A stretch of 64,000 bases of DNA from Ancylostoma caninum. Its lineage: Eukaryota > Nematoda > Chromadorea > Rhabditida > Ancylostomatidae. Location of the stretch: contig JBAJFG010000423.1 in the NCBI GenBank assembly GCA_037903475.1, positions 124,001 through 188,000 on the forward strand, read 5' to 3'. The position numbers and the translations under genes were made by a program. Below the pieces are notes generated by a model. The model was not told the DNA's origin and ran no database searches. It worked only from the letters and a program-made list of their open reading frames with translations. Positions 47,687 to 59,287 of this stretch are shown here, piece by piece. Within the stretch, counting starts at the first letter, position 1, and every line of letters starts with the position of its first letter.

Positions 47687-47893
47687 GTATGTATGTATGT
47701 ATGTATGTATGTATGTGTGTGTGTATGTATGTATGTTCCTTATAGAAATCGCGGAGGGTTAACCGATCGGGACCAAACTTTGCACACATACCCATCAGAG
47801 GCCGGCGGAGGTTTTAGGATACTTCGTGTCAGGCATTATCGATTGATCTATCGATTTTATTGACTTTTCGCTACTTCTGCTCAGGGGCGGCGA

Positions 47894-48300
47894 GGACAGG
47901 TCTACTGGGGTTTCTCAATGCGCTGAACATGAATATGATAACCGTTTTGCACCAAGTATCGATTTATCGATTTTATTGATTTTTCGATATTTTTGCCCGA
48001 CAGTCGGTAGGGACAGGTCTACCGTGGTTTGTCGATGCGCTGAACACGAATATGATGAAAATTTTGCGCTGAATTTCGAATTATTGGTAAGATTTTTCGC
48101 CATTTTCGTCCACGGGCCGGTGAAGACGTGTCTACTAGGATTTTCCATTGCGCTGTACACGAATATGACAACTATTCTCCACGGGTATATCGACTCAGTA
48201 ACTTCTTTTGCTCTTTCTCCGCTTTTGGAAAGGGACAGGGTAACATTGTGTCCACTGGATCAATCGAAGACGCTAAACCCTAAGTACGAATATGGCAACT
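47894..48300 (+). repeat. Diverged tandem repeats inside the Helitron
   Basis: Four copies, roughly 113-118 bases apart, start near 47894, 48012, 48125 and 48238. They share the pattern 'GACAGGTCTACTGG…TTTCTC..TGCGCTGAACACGAATATGAT'. The copies degrade toward the 3' end. Confidence 0.7.
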
Positions 48301-48460
48301 GCTTTCCATGAAATTGACACTGAAATAACAGTACTAACTTTCCGATTACGGTTACATGAGCCTGCTAATATGTTTACCTCCAAAACTATAGGCATCCGCA
48401 ATGAATTCGTCGGCACTAGCAAATGTCCTCATTGGTGTGAAATTGCCGGGGTAGTAAAAC

Positions 48461-48489
48461 ACCCGAGCGAAGCCGGGTATACCGTCTAG
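48461..48489 (+). terminator. Helitron 3' terminal hairpin and CTAG end
   Basis: ACCCG(A)GC–GAA–GCCGGGT forms a seven-pair stem with one bulged A (48461-48478). Seven bases later comes CTAG (48486-48489), then host T. Hairpins just upstream of CTRR mark rolling-circle replication ends in Helitrons. Confidence 0.75.
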
Positions 48490-49524
48490 TGATATTTATT
48501 TATGAAATATGAAATCCTGTACACACGAAAGATTTGAGATTTGTACTTGCTTGTTTTCCTCCGACATCTGCTATGAATTCTTCTAGGGAAGTGCACGAAT
48601 GTGCTTTAAAGATGCGGTTTTGTAAGTGCTAGAGCTCAGCATCTTTGTCAGGGTTTCGTAATGTTGAAGAAAGACCACTTGCTAAGGAAATTTAGGAACC
48701 ATGTTTTGCACGAGATTGAAAGACGTCAACCTCACTATTGACGCATGCGTGCTCGTGCAGAACACGTTTTTTTTTCAAAATAAAAGGGTCTAAACCATCA
48801 GTGCCTAAATCCATGCGAAACCCATATGTACGTCTCCAAATTTGGTGCAAAACACACGAAAAACTCACGATTTTCTTGATATCATGCAGAACCTTTGTTT
48901 ACCTGTGCAAAGCACACTTATTAGGTTTTCTGAGTAGTTATTTTTTGATTGCTTCTTTCAAAGACTATTTTTATTAGATTTTTGCTGGCAAGATTCCGAC
49001 ATTGACGCCTTCGTCAGACCTTTACGTTGAAATTCATGGATTTCTCATCATAAGCTTACGAACAAAACAAAAACAGTAACAATACTAATAGGATGGTGAT
49101 CAATAGCTCTCTGTACTTCGGGACCTGGTGACGATTTTTACCCGTATATCAATAGCTTGGCTCAAATGTGAACATGAAATGAGACAGTTGACAACCTCAT
49201 CCCTATAATGAATGCAAGAGATGAATGCAAGGAGACTGCCAAGAGAGTTGTAGAGATGAGACCACTTTTTTAAAACTCCTAATTATGGGACCAAATACCT
49301 CCTACGGAGAATAACTACGTAGTTCTGGGAACATATAAGATCTTCTCATTAAGACACTCACCTGACTAAAATTCATGATTCTGTGCACATAATTATGTCC
49401 AGGAGACTTCAATGATCGGGACCCATAGCACGGGCCACCTCACTTGCCACCCAACTCTCTCGTTGTCCGCGCCAGCACACATTTCATTGATATCATCGTT
49501 CTCACACTCATCGATTGCTCCTTT
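48490..49524. other. No recognised feature
   Basis: About 1 kb between the Helitron and the hAT-like MITE. No gene, RNA or repeat that I can name. Confidence 0.4.
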
Positions 49525-49905
49525 GGCACTATTCGGCTAGTTCTGCCCCAAAATTTCGATGTAAAAAATTTCGGGAGCTGATCACGAATATCGCATCCGT
49601 TTTGTACCGTAACCTCATTTTCATAGAGATCGGGTGGTTTTACGGTGGGAAATTGGAAGAAAATGCCAATTTTGGGAAGAAAATGAAGCAAGCATGCAAA
49701 ATAAAGCTGATATTCGTGATCAGCACCTAAAACAACTCCTCTATGCAAAGTTTTAGGGGGTTATGTGAGATACCGTATCCGCGCTATACCTACCGTAACC
49801 CTACAGAAACGGAGTTATGGTACAAAATGGATACGATATTCGTGTTCAGCACCTCAAATAACCCCCATACGCGAAGTTTGGGGGCAGAACTAGCCGAATA
49901 GTGCC
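49525..49905. mobile_element. hAT-like MITE, short copy, 8-bp TSD GCTCCTTT
   Basis: Perfect terminal inverted repeats start with GGCACTATTCGGCTAGTTCT and continue GCCCC. The flanks GCTCCTTT (49517-49524 and 49906-49913) are an exact 8-base duplication. Subterminal blocks repeat in inverted form (GCTGATCACGAATATC with GATATTCGTGATCAGC). The interior aligns by eye with parts of 27816-28501. The duplication length suits hAT-like transposition. The minus-strand frame 49440-49748 is incidental. Confidence 0.88.
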
Positions 49906-50426
49906 GCTCCTTTCCTTGTTCTAACCTGTCCAAACAGGCGTCAGTGAATGTCCATGCAAGACCAACACTGGGATTCCTCTATGTATGTCGATTGGCAATG
50001 CTATGTATCTTGTCATGTAGACGTAGAGGGTCTTCGTACCTACAAACGTTCCAGAGGAGGTTGATGTCATCGCGATGAGGGGAATAGTCGCTTACATGTT
50101 ACAGTCCTTGTCATAAAGATAGACGGATTGCGCATGCGGTTTCATAGTGTCGCGGCTGCAAAATCGATGCAGGACCTACTCTACCCTCTCCCTTGGGCAT
50201 GCTCTCTCCGCATCCATCGTTCGGGTCCCACCGCGTTTCTGCACTGATGGAGTCCGTCTGTCTTTTTGAGGAGAACTGTAGCTACTTTCTTGAAGACCAT
50301 CATCCTCCTTCCTGATCGTGCGCGAGGAGCTATTCTTCCAGCCTCCCTATGAATCTTCGCCGGTCATAGCATTTGTTTTGCGCCAGTCTTTCAAATGCTT
50401 CTGCACTTTCTTCTCCAACAATTCAG

Positions 50427-50869
50427 CGACGTTCCTTGCGATCTGGAATATTTCCATGGACACCGAAATGCTACCTTTTGCAACGTGGCCTTCCGCGAAA
50501 TTCCTTAGCGGCATTGCAGCAACTTTTGAGTGGATTACGTTTTCTCGTTTCTATGACAGTGGCCCGAATTTTCATCAAATTATCCTTTATTCCAGGGCAA
50601 TTTGTGCTGTCAACACAATCCTTTTGTCTGCAGAGTAAGTGAGAAGTACATAAAAGGGAGGCGTCATGTATGGGGATTCATAAATAGGTAATCTTTAAAC
50701 CTGTAAGAAAACTTCTGCGGCCCATTAGGTGCGTTTTCAAAAAATACCCTTAAGGAAAGTTGTTTTCATTGGATCTAGAGCGCCGTGCGCATGGATGGAC
50801 ATTCTAGCATATAATAAGCGTCCCATATCGGGCACACGGATGCATTTCACTTCCTTGTTTGATAAATAA
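50427..50869 (+). CDS. Candidate two-exon gene fragment, unknown product
   Basis: Exon 1 (50427-50634) begins after CTCCAACAATTCAG and ends at a strong donor, TGCAGA|GTAAGTG. It codes 68 residues of balanced composition, including WNISMDTEM and a hydrophobic AKFLSGIAATFEWITF stretch. A 144-base intron to an acceptor after GGATCTAG joins exon 2 (50779-50869) in phase, and the frame stops at TAA. The frame is also open upstream of 50427, so the true 5' boundary is uncertain. No family is recognised. The exon 2 acceptor is weak, and an overlapping frame (50373-50642) is rich in Ser and Leu, as expected of noise. Splicing is inferred by eye only. Confidence 0.35.
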
Positions 50870-51440
50870 CCGCTTACCCCTGTGAAGGCCGACTAGTTCC
50901 TGCTTTGCTCAGCGATGCCACACTCGCAAAGCGATCATCCAGGACTCTCCACATGCCTGAATAGGTCGCAAATGCTTCATTCGCCGCGATGAATTTTAAT
51001 TTCACCCTAAGTATCCATGTTCTTATTGGTTGTTCAGTTCTCATTTCGTGCATAAACCTTTTACGAAAATTAAACGTGGCGTAAAGTGAAGGGAATCCAG
51101 TAAATTGTGCTTAGTTGTGTTTACTAAGTTCCCTTCACCTTACTGATGAATGCGGGACGAAACCAATGCCCTTACATTTCTACAGTACCTTTTATGAACT
51201 GTTATATGGCTTGATGAGAACTGATCCAACTGGTTTCTACCGTATTGCACCGTAAAAAAACGAAAGAGGTCTCGGGGAGGATTTCCTAGAACAATAAAGT
51301 GGTGTGAACTTTTGATTTGCCAGGTAAGATCTGCTTATTTTTCACTGAGTTCTCGACTTAATACCATTACTAAAGTATTTTTTTTCTTTTAGGCCATGAC
51401 TCTATAAAATATTTTTGAAATATCCTTGAATTACCAATGA
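50870..51440. other. No recognised feature
   Basis: About 570 bases with no gene or repeat that I can identify. Confidence 0.4.
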
Positions 51441-52238
51441 AATGATCAGATTTTTTATCCCTTTCTATGCGCTATACTTGGTGACAATGTGTCGTTCTCG
51501 AAAACGCTGTTGCCTTTTCAGAACTACGTTAAGCAGCATAATAAATTATTATTACATGACATTAAAAGTGCAAAAATGGCACTTTCGTCACTTCCCCATA
51601 CTGATATTTTGAAGGTGTTGTCCACCGGGGGTCCAGTGCGTTACAAGTACAAAAACTGGACGTACAACAACGGAAAGGGCATATCGCAAATGTCTCTTTT
51701 GTAAGGTCACGTGGAACCACCCCGATACATTTCCCATGGCGGCAAAGGGTATACGACTCGTTGTGACGTTAATCCGGCTAATAAATGTCTGCAGACATCC
51801 ATTAGTAAAGATGAACGGGGGAGCGAACATTTTCAGAATACACCGGGTTCAGTAGCTGTCACGGGTGATGCCGTTGGCACTCGAAAATACATATACTACT
51901 TCCTCCATTCTCATGGATGGTACCCGAGGTATTCACTAACGTTTCGTGAAGCCTGCAAACTTCAGCATCCTCTTATGTTATCCTGAGGGAAGGGTCACCC
52001 ACAGAAAGTCGACATGACTAACATACCAAGTAACATCGTTTTGTTCTACATCCTGTGTCTCTTTCAATACCACCCAGCAGGTGCCGCATGCATCAATCAG
52101 TTTACCCAGGATCAACGTGCAGACATTCCTGCCCCAATTTGCTCATCATTAACACGGGCGCCAACAGCTTCACCCTGGGTAATCCTAATAATGTATCCAT
52201 GGTTGGCATTCATAAATAAAGTTTGGGGTAAACGTTAA
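51441..52238 (+). pseudogene. Probable decayed coding sequence, unknown family
   Basis: One + frame runs 266 codons with only two internal stops (TAA at 51702, TGA at 51984) before a final stop at 52236. In DNA of this composition one would expect about one stop every 20 codons, so a coding past is likely. The blocks include 'VRYKYKNWTYNNGKGISQ', 'VTGDAVGTRKYIYYFLHSHG' and, in the third, a hydrophobic 'NIVLFYILCLFQYHPAGAAC' that looks like a signal or membrane segment. Alternative readings are a spliced gene (a donor GTAAGG overlaps the first stop and TTTTCAG occurs near 51835) or a transposon relic. Short open pieces in other frames continue to about 52560. Confidence 0.45.
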
Positions 52239-54528
52239 CCACGGGATATGAGAACCTGAAATAAAGCTGGCGGTTGACTTTGAAGTGGTATTCATCACTC
52301 CTAAAGATTGGCACAGATAACTCCGTAGTCTACCCATGGGCTGTGAGTAAACTTTTTGATGAATGCTACAAAAAGGGAAAACTTTGGGGATAATCGCGGT
52401 TACCATCGATAAACTCAGTGACGAATGTCACCCGAGACCCGGAAGTACTCTGCTACCCAGTCCGATATGGTATATAGAAAGCTGCTTATTAGGCTGAATG
52501 CCTCATCTAGGTATCCTCAGGCTCGGAAAAATAATAGATCGCGCTATTTCAGGTGGGTAATTCTCACGCAGACTACATTTTTGCACATTTTTAGATAAAT
52601 AATCACAACGTTCCCAGGTTCCCAGGTTACCGTGATGTATTTTCCACAATACACCTCTGGATCGACAAAAATTAGCAATATGTTCTTGTGAAGCTTTTTT
52701 ACCCTACGTGAACGCTGCACAAAATACTTTGCATACTGTAGAAATTGTGCCAATCTCTGGGCTCTTCTCACAGCGGTATATAAAGTCACCTGTGAGATTG
52801 CTGTCCCAACAACGCCCCAAATAGGTAAGCGCACTTTTTGGCTCATCTACTTCGAGCTGATACGAATCCTGCCATTCGAATTACTCTCACGATGCGAGAT
52901 TGTCAAGGCTATAATCTGCGTGGGCCAGGTCGAGAATCTGACGAGCGCAGTCATGGAGATCCCAAAGAGGGAATGCTGTTCACTAAACCCGCGGAATCCC
53001 ATGACAATATTCTCATTTTTATACAGGGCAAGCTAGTAGAAACTCACTCAGCTAAGGTCAGACACCATACCTGACCCTCTCTATCCTCCATACCTTGCCC
53101 TTGCCTCTTACTATTTCATCTGCCATACTGCGGCATATTTTGCAAGAGGCAAATGTGTATTCTGAGCCTAAAATGGGGTGGGTATCCTTTGTCCTCGAAA
53201 ATTCGTCCACAAATGTAGTTTAAGGGCAACAAGTACAAGGTGCTCGGAATCTAGGAATGTAAAGTCTGTTGAGTGTACTGGCTTTCCCACGTACTGAGAA
53301 AGTTTTCACCAACAGTGATGTGAACTGCACTTTTAATTGGAAGCCATGGGAAAGGGGGTGGGATTGGAAGGGGTGAACAGATAGAGTTTGTTTTTCTAAG
53401 ACAAAGAGTCTGCACTTGTGAATTCTCCTGGATATGGTCCAAATTTGAAGACCAAACGGTTCAGAGTTGTTTCCAAAAATGTATGAAGAAACATATAGCA
53501 TACTGATTTCTCGTTCTCACTCCTCCTTTCTAAATATTCATTTTTATGGTGACTTAAATTAAACATTAGTTTTCGGACTCTATATTTGAAACGCCGACGT
53601 TTCTGGTCCTGTTTTGACTGAAAACCTCAAGTTTTCCCTCCCATCTGCCACTCACCATTTCTGCAAATGCCTCGTTCAAATGACTCACTAGGATCGATGT
53701 CTCACTTCTTAGAAATATTGCAGATGAGCAAATATATGTATCTTCTATTGCCGTGTTTAGTTGACTATGAGGGAAATGCTGGTGTTTGATTCCAGCATTT
53801 AGCTAACAATAAGTCGTATGTATATTATTCATGCAAGCTGTCTACTCTTGCGGTAAATGGTGAATAATATCAAGTGATTCACTCCACACATCAACTCTGT
53901 CCTAGGCGCAGAATGAGGGGAGAAGCATCAAAGAGCAAGAAGATGATATTTCACAGACTGATATTAAGATGGATGATGTGGAATCTATCTGAAGCTATGT
54001 ACGCAAACTACTTCCATGTGGTAATGCATGGAAAATCCATGATGTGCGCACAAGGAAAACAAAGCACCTACAAAATGTAACACACTATAGATGATGGCAG
54101 TAATAGTGCTTGAATAGAACAACATAATCCACAGAAAATTAATGAATTACCTGGTGAACACCTAATGCTTTTCTTATCAATTTCGTCCATTCTTTGGTGG
54201 AAATGAAATCTTTTTTCTAAGGCTCAGGTTTTAGATTCCCTCATGATTAACGAAAAAAAAAACGCTGTCTTGTGGATGCAGTGACTTCGCTAAATGAATT
54301 TTCATCTTATTAATCCCTGGTAATGAGATTGAAAATTTCAAAGAACTTTTCGACGTCTTTAATAGAATTAGTCATAACCAGATTATTGACTTTTCCTCTT
54401 CCAAAATGAGGTGCAGTTTATATATCTGTTGGAAAGCCTAGCTTTATAATCATAATTACACCCATCTAATTATTCAACAAGGAAAGCTTTTGAGAAACTG
54501 AGATTCTATGGTGCGTTTCACCATGGAC
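52239..54528. other. No recognised gene; some protein-like frames
   Basis: About 2.3 kb. A minus-strand frame (52544-52846) and a + frame (52838-53074) have protein-like composition and may belong with the decayed sequence just upstream, but no motif is recognised. Nothing is seen after 53100. Confidence 0.35.
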
Positions 54529-54650
54529 GATAGTTGGGGATACAGCAGAGAGAAAGGCAATGCAGTAAAGTGTGCAGCAATTGGAGAAGAATGAGAGAAA
54601 AGCGGGTTATCCGCACGGTTACCCGCTACTGACACCTTGAAACCGGGGTT
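54529..54650 (+). repeat. Dispersed repeat, copy A
   Basis: GACGATAGTTGGGGATACAG, AAGTGTGCAGCAATTGGAGA and GAGAAAAGCGGGTTATCCGC match the sequence at 59080-59196 in order and spacing. The trailing GGTTC-containing sequence could be a worn pol III B box, so a SINE is possible but unproven. Confidence 0.55.
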
Positions 54651-54792
54651 CTACGAAGTTTCCGAGCAGACTGTCTCATTTTCAGGGAATACAAGCTACA
54701 GTACGTGATACATACGTGATGAACTACGCGCTCAGGCTCTTGTATCGTCCTTTGCGCAAGCATAGGATTGATAAATACTAGAGATAAGTCCT

Positions 54793-55096
54793 CTACCATC
54801 CTTGGAAAATTATGGAAATTTTACGAATTCCCTTTTCGGGCCAGCTGCTCGGGTAAAAATTAGTAAGCTTTTGTGTTGCTACCCACGTCATTTGCCAACA
54901 CTTGATGTTGCGGCTACCAGCAAGGAAGACAAGCTCCTTATCCGGAAATCCCATTCCCTTCGGATTAGCGACACGGATGTAATTTTTGCTCATTCGGGCG
55001 AGTTTTTCGGTGTTTATCAGTCTCATCACTAGATTTCCTCGCTCCATCTCGTCAAACAATTTTCCGCGCAATTCTCTGCATCGCTTATTGCCTGTT
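54793..55096 (-). CDS. Candidate exon on minus strand, unknown product
   Basis: A minus-strand frame open for about 100 codons follows an acceptor-like GCAATAAACAG. The residue mix is typical of a soluble protein (LRGKLFDEMERGNLVMRLIN, KLARMSKNYIRVANPKGMGF) rather than the Ser/Leu/Arg/Cys-rich look of random frames. The frame stops at TAG (54793). A 71-base intron within it (donor GCTG|GTAGCC, acceptor CCCGAGCAG) would give a shorter ending. I cannot place it in a family. The neighbours are repeats, so it may be an isolated exon or a gene relic. Confidence 0.33.
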
Positions 55097-55100
55097 TATT

Positions 55101-58100
55101 GCCGTCTTCAGCTGCTCGTCTCGATTTGAGCTAGGGAGGAAATTGCTATTCCATATGAAATGAGGTTTTCGTTTGAATATTTTCGCTGTTATTCGTGGAA
55201 TGTGTCGTTCTTGTTCATGCTCCACAGACACTTTTGTAACAGCGCACCCGAACGCTTAGTGCAATCTAGCAAATTTCTTATTTTCTAACAGTTCACGGCC
55301 AGATATCCTTCCGTGTCATTGAACTTCTTTTTCACCTGGAAATAACTCCATTTCCTTTGGGTTCCTTTCAAGATCATGGTCCTTACCCTCATTTCCTTCC
55401 TTCCTCTTCCTTCATTGATCTTCTTTGTATCCGTTGATTCTTACGACGATGTTTATAACAATGAGCACAGCGTAATTATAACCTTGTAATTCCTGGAATA
55501 ATGGCTGTTTGTCAGTTTCACACCCCGATGCCTTGCGCCTCCTCAGGGATTCAATTTTAGCTGCTTAGTGTACTTTCCTTCTACTTGTTTTTCAACTTGA
55601 TTTGTGTTCTCACAGCGTTTCAACATTCAGCTATTTGCTAAAGTTCTGGTACTTAACGTCTTGGGAATGAAGGGGGAGAGTATTCAGAGAAAGAAAGAGT
55701 TCTAGGAAAAGCCTTTAACACTTGTTACCCATAATTTTCCTCCATACTCAAGTTATCCCTGGGGTGCTTCTTTTCATAGTGACTGGGCAATGTTGAGAAT
55801 TTTAACTAGAGAATAACTATCGCTGAAATACTAGGTGTTGGTATGACAGTTTCAGTAAAAACAAGATGTGTTATAGCATCCCCAGCGGATACAAGATATG
55901 TATTTTAGGACGGGGTCCTGGCATGAACTCCCCCTCCTTATAGCACTAAGGTGGAATGTTCTGGTCTACCAGAATGGAAGGAATCGAAAATTCAAAAATT
56001 TGAAAATATCCTTGAGGTTGCATCATTTTACTAAGAAACTATTGATTTTTCCTCAGAAAATAGATACAGTTCTTCTTTTTTTTTTCGAGGATTCACAAGC
56101 AAGCCCTCTAGAATTTTCCAAATTGTTTAGTTTTCTAAAAAACCGTCCGCGATCCTTCTAAAAAGTTTTTTTTGGTCAGTGTTGCAGCTACTGAGGTAAA
56201 AACTCGATAGGAGTATAGTTACACCTACAATTTGGACCGAACAAAAGCCGAGTGATCGAATTATTTCATTCAAAGTTTAGGAATCGACTTAAAACATTCA
56301 AATATAATATTTGAGATAGGAAGGGCCTCACGGGTCTTTCCTCAACCTCATCCACGACTGTATTGCTCTGTTTCTCCTTCTCTCTCTCAAACATCCGAAT
56401 TTTAGATTATACGAAATCGAATGTTTGACGCATCAAACGCATCCTTCAACACGCGATTTGACCTTTGTTATGTCACTTGACATATTTTAGCTTTGAGGAA
56501 AAGTGCTTTGGAATTATTCCATACATAGTATGTTTGGAAGACGACGATAGTTGAGTATTCATGCATACTGTCCTCCTTTCTACTCAACCTCTACAACTCA
56601 TGCGCCATTTCCAACGCTCTCTTTCTCTCCGGCATCTCTGCAACCACCCGCTATACAGACCATATTAGCTCGGTTGAATTAGTGTTGTATTCAGTACCTC
56701 TGGTGTTAAGCTGGCAAAATGTAATTAAGTCTCTTTTGGTCAGTTTAAAACTATCATCATAAATAACGCTCATGCTACCACAAAATAAATTTTATATAAA
56801 ATCAATCAAATTGAGAGATGTGTGGAATGCATATGACAAAGTAATCGTACGTTTGAAAACACTCGTCTCTAACTATCCCTCAAAAAATTGTGGGTTGTCA
56901 TTAATACTGCAGTACCAAAACTGCAGGCAGTTTCGAGTAAATTGCTCGGATCACAGTTGAAAACAAACATATTCGCTTCCTAATTGAATGTTTGGTATAT
57001 AATTTTCATCCACTAACTATATCTGCCTGTTATTTAAAATCTAGGTTTTGATTATTTGTATTTTCCCAGACTTCCGCGTTTCATGGGCTGTGTTCTCTCC
57101 GTTAAGTGTTGTATCCCCCAAGAACCGCCATGTACTCATTGTGACTGAGAGAGATCTGCCATTTCCCACTGTCTACTGGCTCGTTCCAAAGGTCCCCGGC
57201 CACGCCCAGGCGAGTACATGGGCATCCTGCCCTGGGGGCTGCTCGGCCGCAGCTGGGCCAGTGACGAGTGGCGCCGCCTTCAAAGCAGGCGGCAGGTGTA
57301 TTTTATATGCGCTTGTCCTGTTTTTGCCCAATCCACAGCCCTAACCAGGCATCCCAGCAATTTGCGCCTCTGAATATAAAATCACGCTTGGATGCACACG
57401 CTTGCAAGCACATGCTGTTGGTGTTCGCCACATTTTTCTCTCTTTTTCTTCGTTTTTTCCACGGGATTCGCTGGCTGGCTCTCTTTTTGCCTAATGGTTT
57501 TTATGGCGTCCCGGAGAACTCGTTAGGGTTAATTGAGGCGCTGAAAAGCTCCCCATCTCATTTTCAGATATTGTTCTGAAGTTGGTGCCGCGAAATTGCT
57601 GTAATAGTACGTAGAATAAGCGATAATGTGTTTACTAGAGGATTTTATGATCATTACACCTGAATTGCTTCACCAGACGCGATTCCCGGAGTCTATGTAC
57701 CTGACGAGACGCTGGCGATATTGCTGGCTTTCCTTTGTTTTTCGCAACTTTTTTAAAAGAATTATATGTAGAAGTTACCATGAGGTTTCAGCACAAAATG
57801 AAGCCTAATCCATTAATTTTGCCTCTTCCCAATTCACTGTCACATCTACATCATTACCTACACCCTTGCCTGATTTTTATATCGGTCAGTCGTCTTTTAT
57901 TCTTCCTGGCCTAGTTTCCCCCCCCCCCCCCTTACTAAGCCTTTGTCTGCATTTTTGATTTATTTCTCTCTCTATTCATGAGTTTTACCTATTATTCCAT
58001 TGAGTGGGTTATTGTTCACCTGTTGTTCCGATATCCATTCTGTATGACACAATTTAGGGTGTGTGCAAACAAATGAACAAATGAATTAAAATAACATTTG

Positions 58101-58508
58101 TGTAGAAAAATGTGGGAATTTCCTGAGGTTTTCTAAAAAAACAATCTAAAAAAGTTTGCCTATGTAATAGGGAGAGTCATAGCTTCTAAGAGCTTTCTGG
58201 ATATTTATTTTCCAGAAATTTAGTAAACCTAACACGGGTATTTGCCTGGCAGCACAAATGCCATAACTTGTGCTTCCACCAACACATGATTCATAGCCAC
58301 GTGGTCTATATACCATAACTCACTTCCTCACGAATGAAGGAAGGATTCCTCTAACTGCTCTACATGTCTCCGCCCCTTTGCGTCTGTGGGCAAAGGATAA
58401 AAGGAGCCTGGTTGTTGATTCAGTAAGGCCTCCGATATGATCACTGAACAAGTATAATATTATTGCACGATTTGTTGGCGCCATGACTTTGTAGGAGACA
58501 AAAGATAA
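55101..58508. other. No recognised gene
   Basis: About 3.4 kb. A GC-rich island at about 57180-57300 contains a small GCCGCCT…AGGCGGC stem. The + frames over it (57048-57579) are unrecognised. A C run lies at 57918-57931. The rest is AT-rich without structure. Confidence 0.35.
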
Positions 58509-58628
58509 GTGATTTCCCGCAAAAAGCACCTTTTATGTGGATCTAGGCTAGTGGGAAACTACAATACTAATCTTTGTTCTCATCGATCCGATCCAGATTA
58601 TCCCGTCTATATTCTACTCCGTGGCGTT

Positions 58629-59066
58629 ATGAGGACTGAAATTCCGCCTAGTCCTGTACATTGTTTTAGTTGTTCACTCAATTTTTTCAACCCCAATGAC
58701 CGCGTGGCTCACGGGCTCACGTTTGCCCTTGATAATGCATTCCTTCGCATTTTCCAGTTTGAAAGATCACTAGGCCCCGATGATCTCAGCGGTTTCCTTA
58801 GAAGGTGGCGTATTGAGACTTCATTGTCCTAATGATTATGAAAATCTACCTGCACTTTTTATACAAATTTTCAAGCAGGAAGGAACGAGAAATCGAGAAA
58901 ATGGGGAAAAGGGCGAAGAACGGTTTGGTCGTCATTGGGTTGATCGCCTCTGTAGGTACGTATTGCCTGTTTTAGTGACCCGACACTCGTGCTATTTAAT
59001 CGAGTACTATTTGCGATATTCTTCTTTCTAGTCAACTGGCTGGGGTCACAGTTCCAGTACGTATAG
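58629..59066 (+). CDS. Candidate three-exon gene, small protein with C-terminal membrane segment
   Basis: Exons 58629-58804, 58879-58955 and 59032-59066 join in phase through introns of 74 bases (donor AGAAG|GTGGCG, acceptor TTTTCAAGCAG) and 76 bases (donor GTAG|GTACGT, acceptor TTCTTTCTAG). Both intron sizes are typical of nematodes. The product would be 95 residues from the ATG at 58629 (the frame is open back to 58509) and would stop at TAG 59064. It has an acidic/aliphatic part (LGPDDLSGFLRR), a basic coiled stretch (KEREIEKMGKRAK), then a hydrophobic NGLVVIGLIASVVNWLG. That layout fits a small tail-anchored or single-pass protein. A donor inside exon 3 (CCA|GTACGT at 59057) would allow continuation. 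The family is unknown. Confidence 0.45.
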
Positions 59067-59079
59067 CGCATTTCAGCGA

Positions 59080-59196
59080 AGACGATAGGTGTGGAGACAG
59101 CATTGCGCGGTTAAGTGTGTAGCAATTGGAGAGAAGCTAGAGAAAAGCAGGGTATCCGCGCGGATACTCAACCATCGTCCCGTTTCGAATCCCCAT
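59080..59196 (+). repeat. Dispersed repeat, copy B
   Basis: This is the partner of 54529-54650. Here the trailing part reads GTTTCGAATCC, closer to a pol III B box. A perfect palindrome GTATCCGCGCGGATAC lies at about 59152-59167. Confidence 0.55.
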
Positions 59197-59287
59197 AAAG
59201 ATCTACCCCACGACCAACCGGACGGTATCTGCCAAACCTCAAGAACTACCGTACCGAGAGGTCGAGCCTAAATACTCCAGGACCTGG

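Larger units (their letters stand above)
47239..48489 (+). mobile_element. Non-autonomous Helitron
   Basis: It starts with TCTGTATATATAAAGTAGAA directly after an A and ends with CTAG directly before a T, as rolling-circle Helitrons do (A|TC…CTRR|T). A hairpin precedes the 3' end. Start sequences of the TCTATATATATAAA…TGTATGT type, a following '…TAGAAATCGCGGAGGGTTAA' stretch, and ACCCGAGCGAAGCCGGGT ends are common in animal Helitrons. There is no Rep/helicase coding region. The interior holds a TATG microsatellite, a hAT-type MITE and four diverged tandem repeats. Confidence 0.75.

Noticed and set aside
57180..57300. GC-rich island as a promoter or coding exon
   Set aside because: Codon pattern, splice sites and homology give no support; only a minor stem was seen.
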